Origin: Pseudomonas gregormendelii
GTDB taxonomy: Bacteria > Pseudomonadota > Gammaproteobacteria > Pseudomonadales > Pseudomonadaceae
Assembly (NCBI RefSeq): GCF_017114825.1
Contig: NZ_JADEVO010000002.1
Coordinates: 124,001 to 188,000, forward strand
Length of the DNA stretch: 64,000 nucleotides
Reading direction: 5' to 3'
Shown here: in pieces, positions 34,507 through 45,606 of the stretch
Layout: each line of letters opens with the position of its first letter
Numbering within the stretch: position 1 is the first letter of the stretch
Notes under the pieces: model-generated
Told to the model about the DNA's origin: nothing
Seen by the model: the letters and a program-made list of their open reading frames with translations, nothing else
Database searches by the model: none
Position numbers and translations under genes: made by a program

Positions 34507-36113
34507 GCTGCAGTCCCTGTCCTGGCGGCCGCTGGCGCAGCGGCGATGACCGGGGCCTGCCCAAAGAACTGCGCCAGGCGCTGCTGCACTGGCATAAAAC
34601 TGCAGTAGTCGCGCATCCGCTCGCTGGCGGCGTCGGCCATGGCATGCCAGGCCTGGGGCTGGTCTTTGGCCATGGCGTAACTCTGTGCATAAGCGGTTTT
34701 CAACGAGCCCCAATCCGGACGATGGCGCAGGGTCCGGTAGAGGATGCGCGCGTCTTCCGGCCAGATCGTCGGCTCGCGACTGGACTTCACGACAAAGGCC
34801 ACGCGTTCGTCGATGTAATCGCGCATTGCGGTGTGGTCCGGGGCGATAACGGGCCGTGCACACGACATGAATTCCATCAGCGGCAAGCACAGGCCTTCGC
34901 AGCGTGATGCGTTGACGTAAAAACTCGCGGCGCCGTACAACTGCGCAAATTCTTCATCCTGCAGATAACCGTGCATGACCACCACCCGACAGGCGAACGG
35001 TGACAGTTGCGAGAGCAAGGTCATGAGTTCGACGTAATAGGTGGAGAGGTCATTCTGAGTCATCTTCAGCACGAGCGTGGCGTCTGGTGCATCGCGCATT
35101 GCCCAGCAAAACGCGGTGATCAGATGGTGCCAGTTCTTGCGCCCGTCGTCGGGATTGAACACGCTGACATACACCACGCCACTGACATCGATGGAGACTG
35201 TCGTGGTGGTATCGGGCAAAGCGGATGGCGCCGGTTCGACTAGCTCGACCGGCTCGGCAACCTCGGGAGCAACTGGCAGTGGTTGCATTGGCAGTGCCGG
35301 CTTGCGAAGCCTGGTTAACAAGGGGCGAACGGCGTCCGGCACCAGATCGCGAGCGGCTTCGCGATACCACAGCAGCAGGTTGTGCTTGAGTGCCCGGTAG
35401 ACTTCGCGCACGTAATGCCGGGTAATGAATGCACGGCGGCGGATGGTCAATGGTGGCGGTGGCGGCTCCGGTACTACTTCCGGCTCAGGCTCGATCTGCG
35501 CCACTGACTCTTCAATCGGCGGTCCAAGCAGGCCATCGGCGGACAAGCCCATCACATGGCTGTCGAGGATGCAGCCTTTGATCTGCAGCGTGGCGCCCGG
35601 ATTTACCGGGGTGCCCGGATAGTGCTGGCGCACCTCGGCAAAGCGTTCCCACAAAGGCGTCGGCAGTACGAGCACAGGGAAATCGGCACCCAGGGTTCGG
35701 CGGATCGCTTCGGCTGTATGGGTGGACAAGGTGATCACCCGGCCCAGGCGCGCCAGTGTCTGGCTCCAGTCCTGGCGTGGATCGTTGTCCCAATGCTCGG
35801 CAGGAATGGTGTCGAATTCCCAGGCAACCACACACACCATTGGGCATTGAATATCGGTCGGGGTCTTGTGCGGCGGTGCAAACGAAATGAACAGGCTATC
35901 CTGCCCCGCTTGCTGCAACTGCCGATAGAGCGGATCCACTTCGGCGCTAGAGGCTACGACATGAACCTGCCCAAGGCTTTCGAACAAGGGTCGATACGCC
36001 TTGAGCACAAAATAGTAACTGTACTCGGGACGGCCGAGACTCTGGCTGATGGAGCTGTCGTTGACGTCGGAGTAGAGAATGAAATTCATGGCATCCCATG
36101 GTGAAATCGCCAT
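34500..36113 (-). CDS. Glycosyltransferase family 1-like protein with proline-rich insert, CPA accessory arm
   Basis: About 537 residues, sharing SLGRPEYSYYFVLK near the start and VVYVSVFNPDDGRKNW, VVMHGYLQDEEFAQLYGAAS and EGLCLPLMEFMSCARPVIAP with its neighbour. Between the two GT-B lobes (about residues 200-305) it carries roughly 90 extra residues with Pro/Glu/Val-rich linkers flanking a basic helical segment. The start at 36113 (MAISPWDA) has GAGG upstream; 36089 (MNFILYSD) matches the sibling start and is an alternative, and 36161 would add 16 residues. First gene of the leftward accessory operon. Confidence 0.85.
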   Translation of the reverse strand: MAISPWDAMNFILYSDVNDSSISQSLGRPEYSYYFVLKAYRPLFESLGQVHVVASSAEVDPLYRQLQQAGQDSLFISFAPPHKTPTDIQCPMVCVVAWEFDTIPAEHWDNDPRQDWSQTLARLGRVITLSTHTAEAIRRTLGADFPVLVLPTPLWERFAEVRQHYPGTPVNPGATLQIKGCILDSHVMGLSADGLLGPPIEESVAQIEPEPEVVPEPPPPPLTIRRRAFITRHYVREVYRALKHNLLLWYREAARDLVPDAVRPLLTRLRKPALPMQPLPVAPEVAEPVELVEPAPSALPDTTTTVSIDVSGVVYVSVFNPDDGRKNWHHLITAFCWAMRDAPDATLVLKMTQNDLSTYYVELMTLLSQLSPFACRVVVMHGYLQDEEFAQLYGAASFYVNASRCEGLCLPLMEFMSCARPVIAPDHTAMRDYIDERVAFVVKSSREPTIWPEDARILYRTLRHRPDWGSLKTAYAQSYAMAKDQPQAWHAMADAASERMRDYCSFMPVQQRLAQFFGQAPVIAAAPAAARTGTAAC

Positions 36114-36519
36114 CCCGGCAACCTCACTCTGTGACGGAGAAGCCACGGATCGGGGCAGCATTTGCTAGCCCTCGTCCATCGTCTTCGTGCCCGTCTTCGT
36201 TCTTGTTTTAATGGTCAGTTTCTCGCAGTTTCACAACGACGCTGCCGAACCTTGGGTAATCGTGACGAGGGCCATTCTAAACACATCCGTTGAGGATTCG
36301 TGAACCGCCCGACGAGAATAAATCGGGCTACGCGGACCAGAACTGATCAGTCACGGTTGGACCTGTTGAAATTACCGCGCAATTGGCACAGATTGGCAGC
36401 CAAACAATTACAACAAATCGTTTCGCCAGTCTTTCGACCCAGTAATCCACCGGGTCTGCCAGACATCTCCGACCAAACTGTGGGGAATGGACGAAAATGT
36501 ATGACCAAGGGGCTGCTGT
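36114..36519. promoter_or_regulatory. Divergent intergenic region between CPA accessory arm and rmd
   Basis: This 406-bp stretch is the longest gene-free interval in the window. It is AT-richer than its surroundings and must hold promoters for both CPA arms. No gene, repeat or strong dyad is evident, and no confident promoter boxes could be assigned. A TTGAAA at 36366-36371 might be a -35 toward rmd, but the -10 partner is poor. Confidence 0.5.
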
Positions 36520-38402
<1,883 letters not shown>

Positions 38403-38406
38403 GCCC

Positions 38407-39849
38407 ATGCTGATTCCCGTGATTCTTTCCGGTGGTGCTGGTACGCGGTTGTGGCCGGTATCGCGAGAAGGCCAGCCGAAACCCTTCATGATGTTGCCGG
38501 ACGGCCAGTCGTTACTGGGCAAGACCTATCGGCGTGCTGCCGCGTTGCTGGAAGGCTGGGGCGACATCGTGACGGTGACCAATCGCGACTACTACTTCCA
38601 GAGTAAGGATCACTATCAGGACGCACAACTGGGCAGGCATCGCGGGCACTTTCTGCTGGAGCCGACGGGGCGCAATACCGCTCCGGCAATCGCGGCGGCC
38701 GCCCTCTCGCTGCAGGCACTGCATGGTGACGAAGCGATCATGCTGGTCATGCCCGCCGATCACCTGATCGTCAACGAAGAGGCCCTGAAGCAGGCTGTCG
38801 AACATGCGGTGACCCTGGCCCGGTCCGGCCAGCTGGTGACCTTCGGGGTGGTGCCGACCGCTCCGGAAACCGGGTTTGGCTACATCGAGACCGGCGCAGC
38901 GCTGGACGAAAATGGCGCCGCCCGTGTGCAGCGTTTCGTTGAAAAACCCGACCTGCAGACCGCAACTCATTACCTTGAAAGTGGCAACTTCCTGTGGAAT
39001 TCCGGGATGTTCTGCTTCTCGGTAGCCACTGTCCTGGCGGAACTGGAAACCCACGCCCCGACACTGCTGGAGCAGGCCAGGACCTGCATGGCAGCCAGTG
39101 CGGCAGTGGAAACCGCCGGCGGCCTGCAGCAGGAGCTATCGCCTGCGCTGTTTGGCGAGATCATGGACATTTCCATCGACTACGCGTTGATGGAGCGCTC
39201 CGACAAGGTGGTGGTGGTGCCCGCCCGTTTCGACTGGAGCGACATCGGCTCCTGGGGTGCAATCGCCGCCCTGGTGCCCGCGGATGCGCAGCACAACCGT
39301 GCGGCAGGCGAAGCCATCTTCATCGACAGTCACCATAACTTCGTGCAGAGCGAAGATCGCCTGGTGGCCACCGTTGGCGTGGAAAACCTGATCATCATCG
39401 ACACCGCCGACGCGGTCCTGGTGGCTCATGCCGACCGTGCCCAGGATGTGCGCCAGGTGGCCAGGCAACTCAAGGACAAGAAGCACGAAGCCTATCGCCT
39501 GCACCGCACGGTCAGCCGGCCATGGGGCACGTACACGGTGCTCGAGGAAGGTCCACGCTTCAAGATCAAACGCATCGTGGTCAAGCCTGGTGCCAAGTTG
39601 TCCCTGCAGATGCACCACCACCGCAATGAACACTGGGTGGTGGTCGAAGGCATGGCCAAGGTCACCAATAATGGCACCGGCACTCACCTGGTGGCCAAGA
39701 ACGAATCGACTTTCATTGCCGCCGGCCACAAGCATCGCCTGGAAAATCCCGGGGTGATCGACCTGGTGATTATCGAAGTGCAGAGCGGCGAATACCTGGG
39801 AGAGGACGATATCGTCCGCTTCGAAGATCAATACGGCCGGACGGTTTGA
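38407..39849 (+). CDS. wbpW: Bifunctional mannose-1-phosphate guanylyltransferase / mannose-6-phosphate isomerase
   Basis: A 480-residue two-domain enzyme. N-terminal nucleotidyltransferase: VILSGGAGTRLWPVSREGQP and KPFM, then GRNTAPAIAAAAL, FVEKPD and ESGNFLWNSGMF. C-terminal cupin isomerase with metal histidines at QMHHHRNEHWVVVEGMAKV (about residues 400-418). It makes mannose-1-P and GDP-mannose to feed Gmd. It begins 4 bases after gmd and its TGA abuts wzm. It could partly replace AlgA or PslB; CPA assignment comes from the operon. Confidence 0.93.
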   Translation: MLIPVILSGGAGTRLWPVSREGQPKPFMMLPDGQSLLGKTYRRAAALLEGWGDIVTVTNRDYYFQSKDHYQDAQLGRHRGHFLLEPTGRNTAPAIAAAALSLQALHGDEAIMLVMPADHLIVNEEALKQAVEHAVTLARSGQLVTFGVVPTAPETGFGYIETGAALDENGAARVQRFVEKPDLQTATHYLESGNFLWNSGMFCFSVATVLAELETHAPTLLEQARTCMAASAAVETAGGLQQELSPALFGEIMDISIDYALMERSDKVVVVPARFDWSDIGSWGAIAALVPADAQHNRAAGEAIFIDSHHNFVQSEDRLVATVGVENLIIIDTADAVLVAHADRAQDVRQVARQLKDKKHEAYRLHRTVSRPWGTYTVLEEGPRFKIKRIVVKPGAKLSLQMHHHRNEHWVVVEGMAKVTNNGTGTHLVAKNESTFIAAGHKHRLENPGVIDLVIIEVQSGEYLGEDDIVRFEDQYGRTV

Positions 39850-40647
39850 ATGCTGCGTAATCTTTACCAATCGTTGTGGAGTTACCGGGGTTTTATCCTC
39901 GGCAGCGTCAAAAGAGAGTTTCAGGCGCGTTATCGCAATTCGCTGTTTGGTGCCTTGTGGACCGTGCTCAACCCGCTGTCGATGATCGTGGTCTACACGG
40001 TCATCTTCTCCACCATCATGCGCGCCCGCCTGCCGGGGGTGGATGATGGCCTGGCCTACAGCGTATACCTGTGCGCCGGCCTGCTGACCTGGGGCCTGTT
40101 CGCCGAGATCACCACCCGCAGCCAGAGCATGTTTCTGGAAAACGCCAACCTGCTGAAGAAAATCAGCTTCCCGCGCATCTGCCTGCCGGTGATCGTGCTG
40201 CTCAATGCCGGGATCAATTTCGCGATCATCCTGGGGTTGTTCCTCGGCTTCCTGCTGATCAGCGGACGGCTTCCGGGCATGGCGTTGCTGGCCCTGATAC
40301 CGCTGCTGATGCTGCAGGTGATGTTCGCCGCCGGACTGGGGATGATCCTCGGGGTGCTCAATGTGTTCTTCCGCGACGTCGGGCAATTTTTCGGCATCTG
40401 CCTGCAATTCTGGTTCTGGCTGACACCGATCGTGTACCCGCTGTCGATCCTGCCGCCGGGCATCCAGCGCGTTATCGAGCTGAACCCGATGACGGCGTTG
40501 ATGAACAGTTACCAGAACCTGTTCCTCTATAACCAATGGCCGAACTGGAGCTCGCTGCTCCCGCTGCTGGTGATCGGGCTGTTGTTCTGCGTGATGGGGC
40601 TGCGGCTTTTCCGCCAGCGTGTTGGTGAAATGGTGGATGAGCTCTGA
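39850..40647 (+). CDS. wzm: CPA polysaccharide ABC exporter, membrane subunit
   Basis: A 265-residue integral membrane protein of the ABC-2 type. The N-terminal FQARYRNSLFGALWTVLNPL is the amphipathic helix conserved in polysaccharide exporters. Six hydrophobic segments follow, including SMIVVYTVIFSTIM, LCAGLLTWGLFAEI and FWFWLTPIVYPLSIL. With Wzt it flips undecaprenyl-linked D-rhamnan across the inner membrane. Translationally coupled to wzt (TGATG). Confidence 0.95.
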   Translation: MLRNLYQSLWSYRGFILGSVKREFQARYRNSLFGALWTVLNPLSMIVVYTVIFSTIMRARLPGVDDGLAYSVYLCAGLLTWGLFAEITTRSQSMFLENANLLKKISFPRICLPVIVLLNAGINFAIILGLFLGFLLISGRLPGMALLALIPLLMLQVMFAAGLGMILGVLNVFFRDVGQFFGICLQFWFWLTPIVYPLSILPPGIQRVIELNPMTALMNSYQNLFLYNQWPNWSSLLPLLVIGLLFCVMGLRLFRQRVGEMVDEL

Positions 40648-41912
40648 TGGGACATATACACGTCAGTGGCCTGGGCAAGGCCTACAAGCAATACCCGAAT
40701 CGCTGGAGCCGGCTGTTCGAATGGCTGGTGCCGTTCTCCCCTACCCGCCATCACTTGCACTGGGTGCTGCAGGGTGTCGACTTCGAGATCCAGCCCGGCG
40801 AAGCCGTTGGCATTGTCGGGGTCAACGGCGCTGGCAAAAGTACCCTGTTGAAGATGATCACCGGCACCACCCAGGCCACCTGTGGCGAGATCAAGCTGCA
40901 AGGTCGAGTCGCCGCGCTGCTGGAGCTGGGCATGGGTTTCCACCCGGACTTCACCGGGCGCCAGAACACCTTCATGGCGGGCCAGCTGCTCGGCATGCAG
41001 GTCGAGGAAATTGAGGCGCTGATGCCGGAAATCGAAAGTTTTGCCGAAATTGGCGAGGCCATCGACCAGCCGGTCCGCACCTATTCAAGCGGCATGCAGA
41101 TGCGCCTGGCGTTCAGCGTTGCTACGGCGCGCCGTCCGGATATCCTGATCGTCGATGAAGCATTGTCCGTGGGTGACGCCTACTTCCAGCACAAGAGCTT
41201 CGACCGCATCCGTAACTTCCGCAAAGCCGGCACCACGCTGCTGATCGTGTCCCACGACCGATCGGCGATCCAGTCGATCTGCGATACCGCCATCCTCCTG
41301 GAAAACGGGCGCATGGCCATGCGCGGCAAGCCTGAAGAGGTGATGGACTACTACAACGCGATGCTCGCCCAGCGCGAAGGCCAGACGGTCCGCCAGGAGA
41401 TGCTTGCCAACGGCCAGGTGCAGACTATTTCCGGCACGGGCGAGGCCGGCATTCTCAGCGTGCGCCTGCTCGATCCAAAGGGCCGCTCGGTGGAAGTGGC
41501 CGAGGTCGGGCAGGCGATGGTGCTGGAAGTGCAAGTCGAAGTTCGCCAGGACATCGAGCGGCTGATCCTTGGGTTCATGATCAAGGATCGCCTCGGCCAA
41601 CCCATGTACGGCATCAATACCCACCGCATCGACAAGGCCCTCACCGACCTGAGCGCCGGCGAGCGGGTCACTTACCGATTCGCTTTCGACATGCGCCTGG
41701 GCAAGGGTAATTACTCGGTGGCCCTGAGCCTCTCGCGCCTGGACTCGCACCTGGACCGCAACTTCGAGTGGCGCGACTATGGGCTGGTCTTTCACGTGAT
41801 CAACAACCGTCGGGAAGACTTCGTCGGCTGTTCGTGGCTCGAGGCCCAAACCAGCATTACCCGCTCCAGCGAGAGCACTATCGAAGCGGCCGCCCCAGAG
41901 GAATTGCGATGA
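40647..41912 (+). CDS. wzt: CPA polysaccharide ABC exporter, ATPase with C-terminal extension
   Basis: A 421-residue protein. The ATPase domain (about residues 1-240) has Walker [16 protein letters not shown], signature YSSGMQMRLAFSVA, Walker B ILIVDEALSVGD and H-loop LLIVSHDRSAI. The extra C-terminal part (about 250-421; SVRLLDPKGRSVEVAEVGQA, LGFMIKDRLGQPMYGINTHR) resembles the beta-sandwich carbohydrate-binding domains of Wzt proteins that recognise chain-end modifications. That supports a capped D-rhamnan substrate. Its stop overlaps the wbpX ATG. Confidence 0.94.
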   Translation: MGHIHVSGLGKAYKQYPNRWSRLFEWLVPFSPTRHHLHWVLQGVDFEIQPGEAVGIVGVNGAGKSTLLKMITGTTQATCGEIKLQGRVAALLELGMGFHPDFTGRQNTFMAGQLLGMQVEEIEALMPEIESFAEIGEAIDQPVRTYSSGMQMRLAFSVATARRPDILIVDEALSVGDAYFQHKSFDRIRNFRKAGTTLLIVSHDRSAIQSICDTAILLENGRMAMRGKPEEVMDYYNAMLAQREGQTVRQEMLANGQVQTISGTGEAGILSVRLLDPKGRSVEVAEVGQAMVLEVQVEVRQDIERLILGFMIKDRLGQPMYGINTHRIDKALTDLSAGERVTYRFAFDMRLGKGNYSVALSLSRLDSHLDRNFEWRDYGLVFHVINNRREDFVGCSWLEAQTSITRSSESTIEAAAPEELR

Positions 41913-43285
41913 CCCGACTGCTGGTGGAGTGCACCTACGTTTTTGAACATCCTCACGCCAACTCAGGCATTCAGCGGGTGGTGCGCAACGTCATCCAGCA
42001 GCTACCGGCGGCAAATTCCACCCGTGAATGCATTCCCGTGGTGATGGTCAATGGCGCGTTGTTCGAGGTGAAGAGCCTGGCGCCGCTGGAGACGCCAAAA
42101 CTCGACCTGATGAGCCTGCGGGTGAAGCTCGAACAGATGGCCAACCTGTTCTGGCTGCGCCACCGCACCCTGGAACGACGTCGCCCTTTCAGTGAGTCGA
42201 AGTTCGCCCGCCGCGTACTTTACGTGGGGTGCCGCCTCGCCGCGTTCGCCTGCCTGAGCCTGCCAATGCGCGTGCTCGACCGGGTGCTCAAAGGTCAGAA
42301 GGTGCCTGAGCGTTGTGTGCCGTTGCAGCATCGGGCCGGAGACCAACTGGTGTTGCTGGACTCGTCCTGGCACGCCAATTTCTTTCCCCTGGCCGAGCAG
42401 CTAAAGCGTGACGGTGTCGGCATTGTGTCGGTGATCTATGACCTGATTCCCCTGACTCATCCGCAGTTCTGCGACGCGGGCCTGGTGAAAGTGTTCAATG
42501 AGTGGTTCGACTGGATCGCCCGCACCGCCGATGGCTACGTGGCGATTTCTACGACTATTCGCGATCAGGTCCGCCAGGAGATGGTGCGCCGGGTTGGCAC
42601 TGAACAGGTGGCACAACGCTGGTTCGACTATTTCCACCTGGGCTCGGAACTGGACTTGAGCGACGCCCGCTCATCCGTCGATCAAGGCCTGCTGGACATG
42701 TTCAAAAAGCCGCAGCCGGTGTTTCTGATGGTCAGCACCATCGAACCGCGCAAGAACCACGCCTACCTGCTGGATGCGTTCGAGCGCGCCTGGGCGGCTG
42801 GGTCGCTGGCCCGGTTGTGCATCGTCGGCAAGATTGGCTGGAAGTGCGATGCCCTGGTCGAGCGTATCCGCCGCCATCCCGAATTGAACAAACGGTTGTT
42901 CATGTTCAACGACCTGTCGGACAGAAGCCTGGAGCATGCTTACTCCCACGCCACTTCGCTGGTCTTCCCGTCTTACGTCGAAGGGTTTGGCTTGCCGCTG
43001 GTGGAAGCCATGCAGCGCGGGCTGCCGGCTATGGCCAGCGACATACCGGTGTTTCGCGAAATTGGCGGTGATTACATGGCCTATTTCGACCTTGCCAAGC
43101 CGCAGAGCCTGGCCGACCTGGTGATCGGCATGGAAACCACTGGCGTGTTCCCGGCAGCGCTGAACCTTGACGGCTGGCGCTGGCTGTCCTGGCGTGAAGC
43201 GAGCGCGCAACTGGTGGAGCGCATAGAGCGCAACCTGCACAACGTGGCAAAAGTGCCTGAGAGCCAACATGCGAATTGCCCTTAA
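41909..43285 (+). CDS. wbpX: D-rhamnosyltransferase, GT family 4
   Basis: A 458-residue GT-B glycosyltransferase. The N-terminal LLVECTYVFEHPHANSGIQR and VVRNV is characteristic of WbpX-like rhamnosyltransferases; the C-terminal domain has FLMVSTIEPRKNHAYLLDAF, SLVFPSYVEGFGLPLVEAMQ and GLPAMASD. In P. aeruginosa WbpX adds rhamnose units to the A-band chain. The ATG at 41909 overlaps the wzt stop; a longer in-frame start would run far into wzt. Its last 17 bases overlap wbpY. Confidence 0.92.
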   Translation: MTRLLVECTYVFEHPHANSGIQRVVRNVIQQLPAANSTRECIPVVMVNGALFEVKSLAPLETPKLDLMSLRVKLEQMANLFWLRHRTLERRRPFSESKFARRVLYVGCRLAAFACLSLPMRVLDRVLKGQKVPERCVPLQHRAGDQLVLLDSSWHANFFPLAEQLKRDGVGIVSVIYDLIPLTHPQFCDAGLVKVFNEWFDWIARTADGYVAISTTIRDQVRQEMVRRVGTEQVAQRWFDYFHLGSELDLSDARSSVDQGLLDMFKKPQPVFLMVSTIEPRKNHAYLLDAFERAWAAGSLARLCIVGKIGWKCDALVERIRRHPELNKRLFMFNDLSDRSLEHAYSHATSLVFPSYVEGFGLPLVEAMQRGLPAMASDIPVFREIGGDYMAYFDLAKPQSLADLVIGMETTGVFPAALNLDGWRWLSWREASAQLVERIERNLHNVAKVPESQHANCP

Positions 43286-44399
43286 CGCACGCATTCTCCA
43301 GGCGCCGAGAACCGGTATCGGGCATTACGTCGCCGAACTGGTCAACGCCCTCGCCCAGGAGCCGGACGTGGATTTGGCATTGTTCCACGGCTGGGGCTGG
43401 AGTTCGGCACTTCCCGAAGCCGCGATGCCCGGTTACTCGCGACTGACGCCATTGTTGCGACAAATCCCCGGGGCCTATCAGGCAAGGCGCTGGCTGGAGC
43501 AGAAGAGGTTCGACCAGCGGCATTCCAAGAGTATCGATCTGTATCACGAGCCGAGCTTGTGGCCGTTGTCGTTCGATGGCCCGACGGTTATCACCCTGCA
43601 CGACCTGACACATCTGCACTATCCCGAAACCCAGCCGGCTGCACGCTTGCGGGAGATCGAGCGGCGCCTGGCCGATGGCGTACAGCAGGCACGCCTGATT
43701 CTGACGGACTCACAATGCATTGCCGACGAGGCACAGGACTATTTCGCACTGCCAGCCGAGCGTTTTGTCGTTGCGCCACTCGGTGTGGCCGCGCGATTCC
43801 ATCCCAGGTCGGACGAGTCCATCGATAAAGTGCTCAAAACTCACGGGGTCGACGCCCGGGAGTATTTCCTGTGCGTCGGCACCCTCGAACCGCGCAAGAA
43901 TCTGACCCTGGCACTGCGCGCCCATGCGCGACTGCCCGAAGCCATGCGCCAGCGTTTTCCGCTGCTGATCGCCGGCATGGCAGGCTGGCAGCGCGAACAG
44001 TTCAACGACGAGTTGCGCTCAGCCCTTGCCGCCGGTCATGTGTGTCTGCTGGGGTATCTGCCTGATGAGGACCTGGCCCAACTGCTGGCCGGCGCCCGGG
44101 CGCTGGTCTTCCCTTCCCTGTACGAAGGGTTTGGCCTGCCGGTACTGGAAGCCATGGCCAGTGGTACCCCGGTGATACTCACCAGTGCATCGGCCATGCC
44201 CGAAGTTGCCGCCGACGCCGGCAATTACATTCAGCCGGACGATCCCGACTCCTTGCGTGATGCGATGGCCCGGCTGATCGAAGACCCGACGCATTGGCAG
44301 GCCTGCCGTGCGGCGGGGTTGCATCGAGCCAAGCTTTTTTCGTGGGAGCGTTGCGCGAAGGTCACGGCCCGCGCCTACCGCCAGGCTATGGGAGATTGA
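43269..44399 (+). CDS. wbpY: D-rhamnosyltransferase, GT family 4
   Basis: A 376-residue GT-B glycosyltransferase opening MRIALNARILQAPRTGIGHY. The donor domain has YFLCVGTLEPRKNLTLALRA, LVFPSLYEGFGLPVLEAMAS and GTPVILTSASAMPEVA (E-x7-E motif). It partners with WbpX and WbpZ in D-rhamnan polymerisation. It overlaps wbpX by 17 bases and is followed one base later by wbpZ. Confidence 0.93.
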   Translation: MRIALNARILQAPRTGIGHYVAELVNALAQEPDVDLALFHGWGWSSALPEAAMPGYSRLTPLLRQIPGAYQARRWLEQKRFDQRHSKSIDLYHEPSLWPLSFDGPTVITLHDLTHLHYPETQPAARLREIERRLADGVQQARLILTDSQCIADEAQDYFALPAERFVVAPLGVAARFHPRSDESIDKVLKTHGVDAREYFLCVGTLEPRKNLTLALRAHARLPEAMRQRFPLLIAGMAGWQREQFNDELRSALAAGHVCLLGYLPDEDLAQLLAGARALVFPSLYEGFGLPVLEAMASGTPVILTSASAMPEVAADAGNYIQPDDPDSLRDAMARLIEDPTHWQACRAAGLHRAKLFSWERCAKVTARAYRQAMGD

Positions 44400-44400
44400 T

Positions 44401-45531
44401 ATGCGAGTTCTGCACTTTTATAAAACCTACTTGCCCGACTCCATGGGTGGCATCGAACAAGTCATCTTCCAGATGAGCGAAAGCGGCGCCCGTCACGGTG
44501 TCGAGAGCACGGTGCTGACGCTGAGCAACAATCCGGCGCCAGGCGTGTTGCAGATCCGCGAACATCAGGTTCATCAGGCCAGGATGGATTTTCAGCTGGC
44601 CTCTACGGGCTTTTCCTACAGCGTCTTCAAGCAGTTTCGCGAGCTGGCAGCCGAAGCGGACGTGGTCAATTATCACTTCCCCTGGCCCTTCATGGATCTG
44701 GTGCATTTCTGCACGGCCACCAAGAAACCCTGCGTGGTCAGCTATCACTCGGACATCATTCGCCAGCGCCATCTGCTCAGGCTGTATCGGCCCTTGATGC
44801 GTCGATTCCTGGACAGTGCCGACCGCATCGTTGCGGCTTCGCCTAACTATTTTCACACCAGCGATGTGCTGAAGGACTACCGCGAGAAGACCAGGGTCAT
44901 TACCTACGGGCTCGACAAGTCAGGTTATCCACAACATGACGCAGCGCGTACCGAACGCTGGCGCCAGCAGCTGGGCGACAAGTTTTTCCTGTTTGTTGGA
45001 GTAATGCGTTATTACAAGGGCCTGCATATCCTGCTGGACGCCATGCAGGGGCTCAATTATCCGGTGGTGATCGTGGGCGCCGGCCCTCTGGAAAAAGAGC
45101 TGCATGCCCAGGCGCAGGCCTTGGGTCTGCGCAACCTGCACTTCCTCGGCTTCCTCGGCGACGAGGACAAGGTCACCCTGCTGGAGCTCAGTTACGCGGT
45201 GGTCTTCCCGTCTCACCTGCGCTCTGAAGCGTTCGGTATTTCGCTGCTTGAAGGCGCGATGTACGGCAAGCCGATGATCTCCAGCGAGATCGGCACAGGC
45301 ACCAGCTACATCAATATTCACAATGAGACCGGGCTGGTCGTGCCGCCCAGTAATCCACAGGCGTTTCGTGAGGCGATGCGCACCCTTTGGGAAAACCCGG
45401 CGCTGGCGGCGCAAATGGGGGCAAACGCGCAGGCGCGGTATCGGCAGTTGTTTACCGCTGACGAGATGGGGCGCAAGTGGGCGGCTCTGTATGAAGAGCT
45501 GTTGGCCGAGAAATCGTTGGCTTACGCATGA
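44401..45531 (+). CDS. wbpZ: D-rhamnosyltransferase, GT family 4 (last gene of core CPA operon)
   Basis: A 376-residue GT-B enzyme beginning MRVLHFYKTYLPDSMGGIEQ, a Gly-Gly-Ile-Glu acceptor loop typical of GT4. C-terminal: FFLFVGVMRYYKGLHILLDA, PVVIVGAGPLEKEL, PSHLRSEAFGISLLEGAMYG. In P. aeruginosa WbpZ adds the first rhamnose on the lipid-linked primer. The ATG at 44401 directly follows wbpY. A DnaA-box-like TTATCCACA occurs in-frame at 44935. After the stop comes a tandem repeat and a long hairpin. Confidence 0.93.
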   Translation: MRVLHFYKTYLPDSMGGIEQVIFQMSESGARHGVESTVLTLSNNPAPGVLQIREHQVHQARMDFQLASTGFSYSVFKQFRELAAEADVVNYHFPWPFMDLVHFCTATKKPCVVSYHSDIIRQRHLLRLYRPLMRRFLDSADRIVAASPNYFHTSDVLKDYREKTRVITYGLDKSGYPQHDAARTERWRQQLGDKFFLFVGVMRYYKGLHILLDAMQGLNYPVVIVGAGPLEKELHAQAQALGLRNLHFLGFLGDEDKVTLLELSYAVVFPSHLRSEAFGISLLEGAMYGKPMISSEIGTGTSYINIHNETGLVVPPSNPQAFREAMRTLWENPALAAQMGANAQARYRQLFTADEMGRKWAALYEELLAEKSLAYA

Positions 45532-45570
45532 CCTGGCTGATTGTCGTGTTGTTCATGGCCCTGTGGCCGC

Positions 45571-45606
45571 TGTGACCCTTGTGATCCCTGTGATCCCTGT
45601 GATCCC
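45571..45606. repeat. Four-copy 9-bp tandem repeat
   Basis: TGTGACCCT followed by three copies of TGTGATCCC (45571-45606), a minisatellite just after wbpZ and directly adjoining the long inverted repeat. The unit differs from any CRISPR repeat and no spacer exists. Copy number may vary between strains. Confidence 0.85.

Noticed and set aside
36384..36398. Sigma-54-like TGGCAC...GGCA before rmd
   Set aside because: Spacing between the GG and GC elements is one base short of the invariant distance, and the -12 element is poor.
45571..45606. CRISPR-like repeat
   Set aside because: Units are 9 bases, contiguous and without spacers; no cas genes are present.
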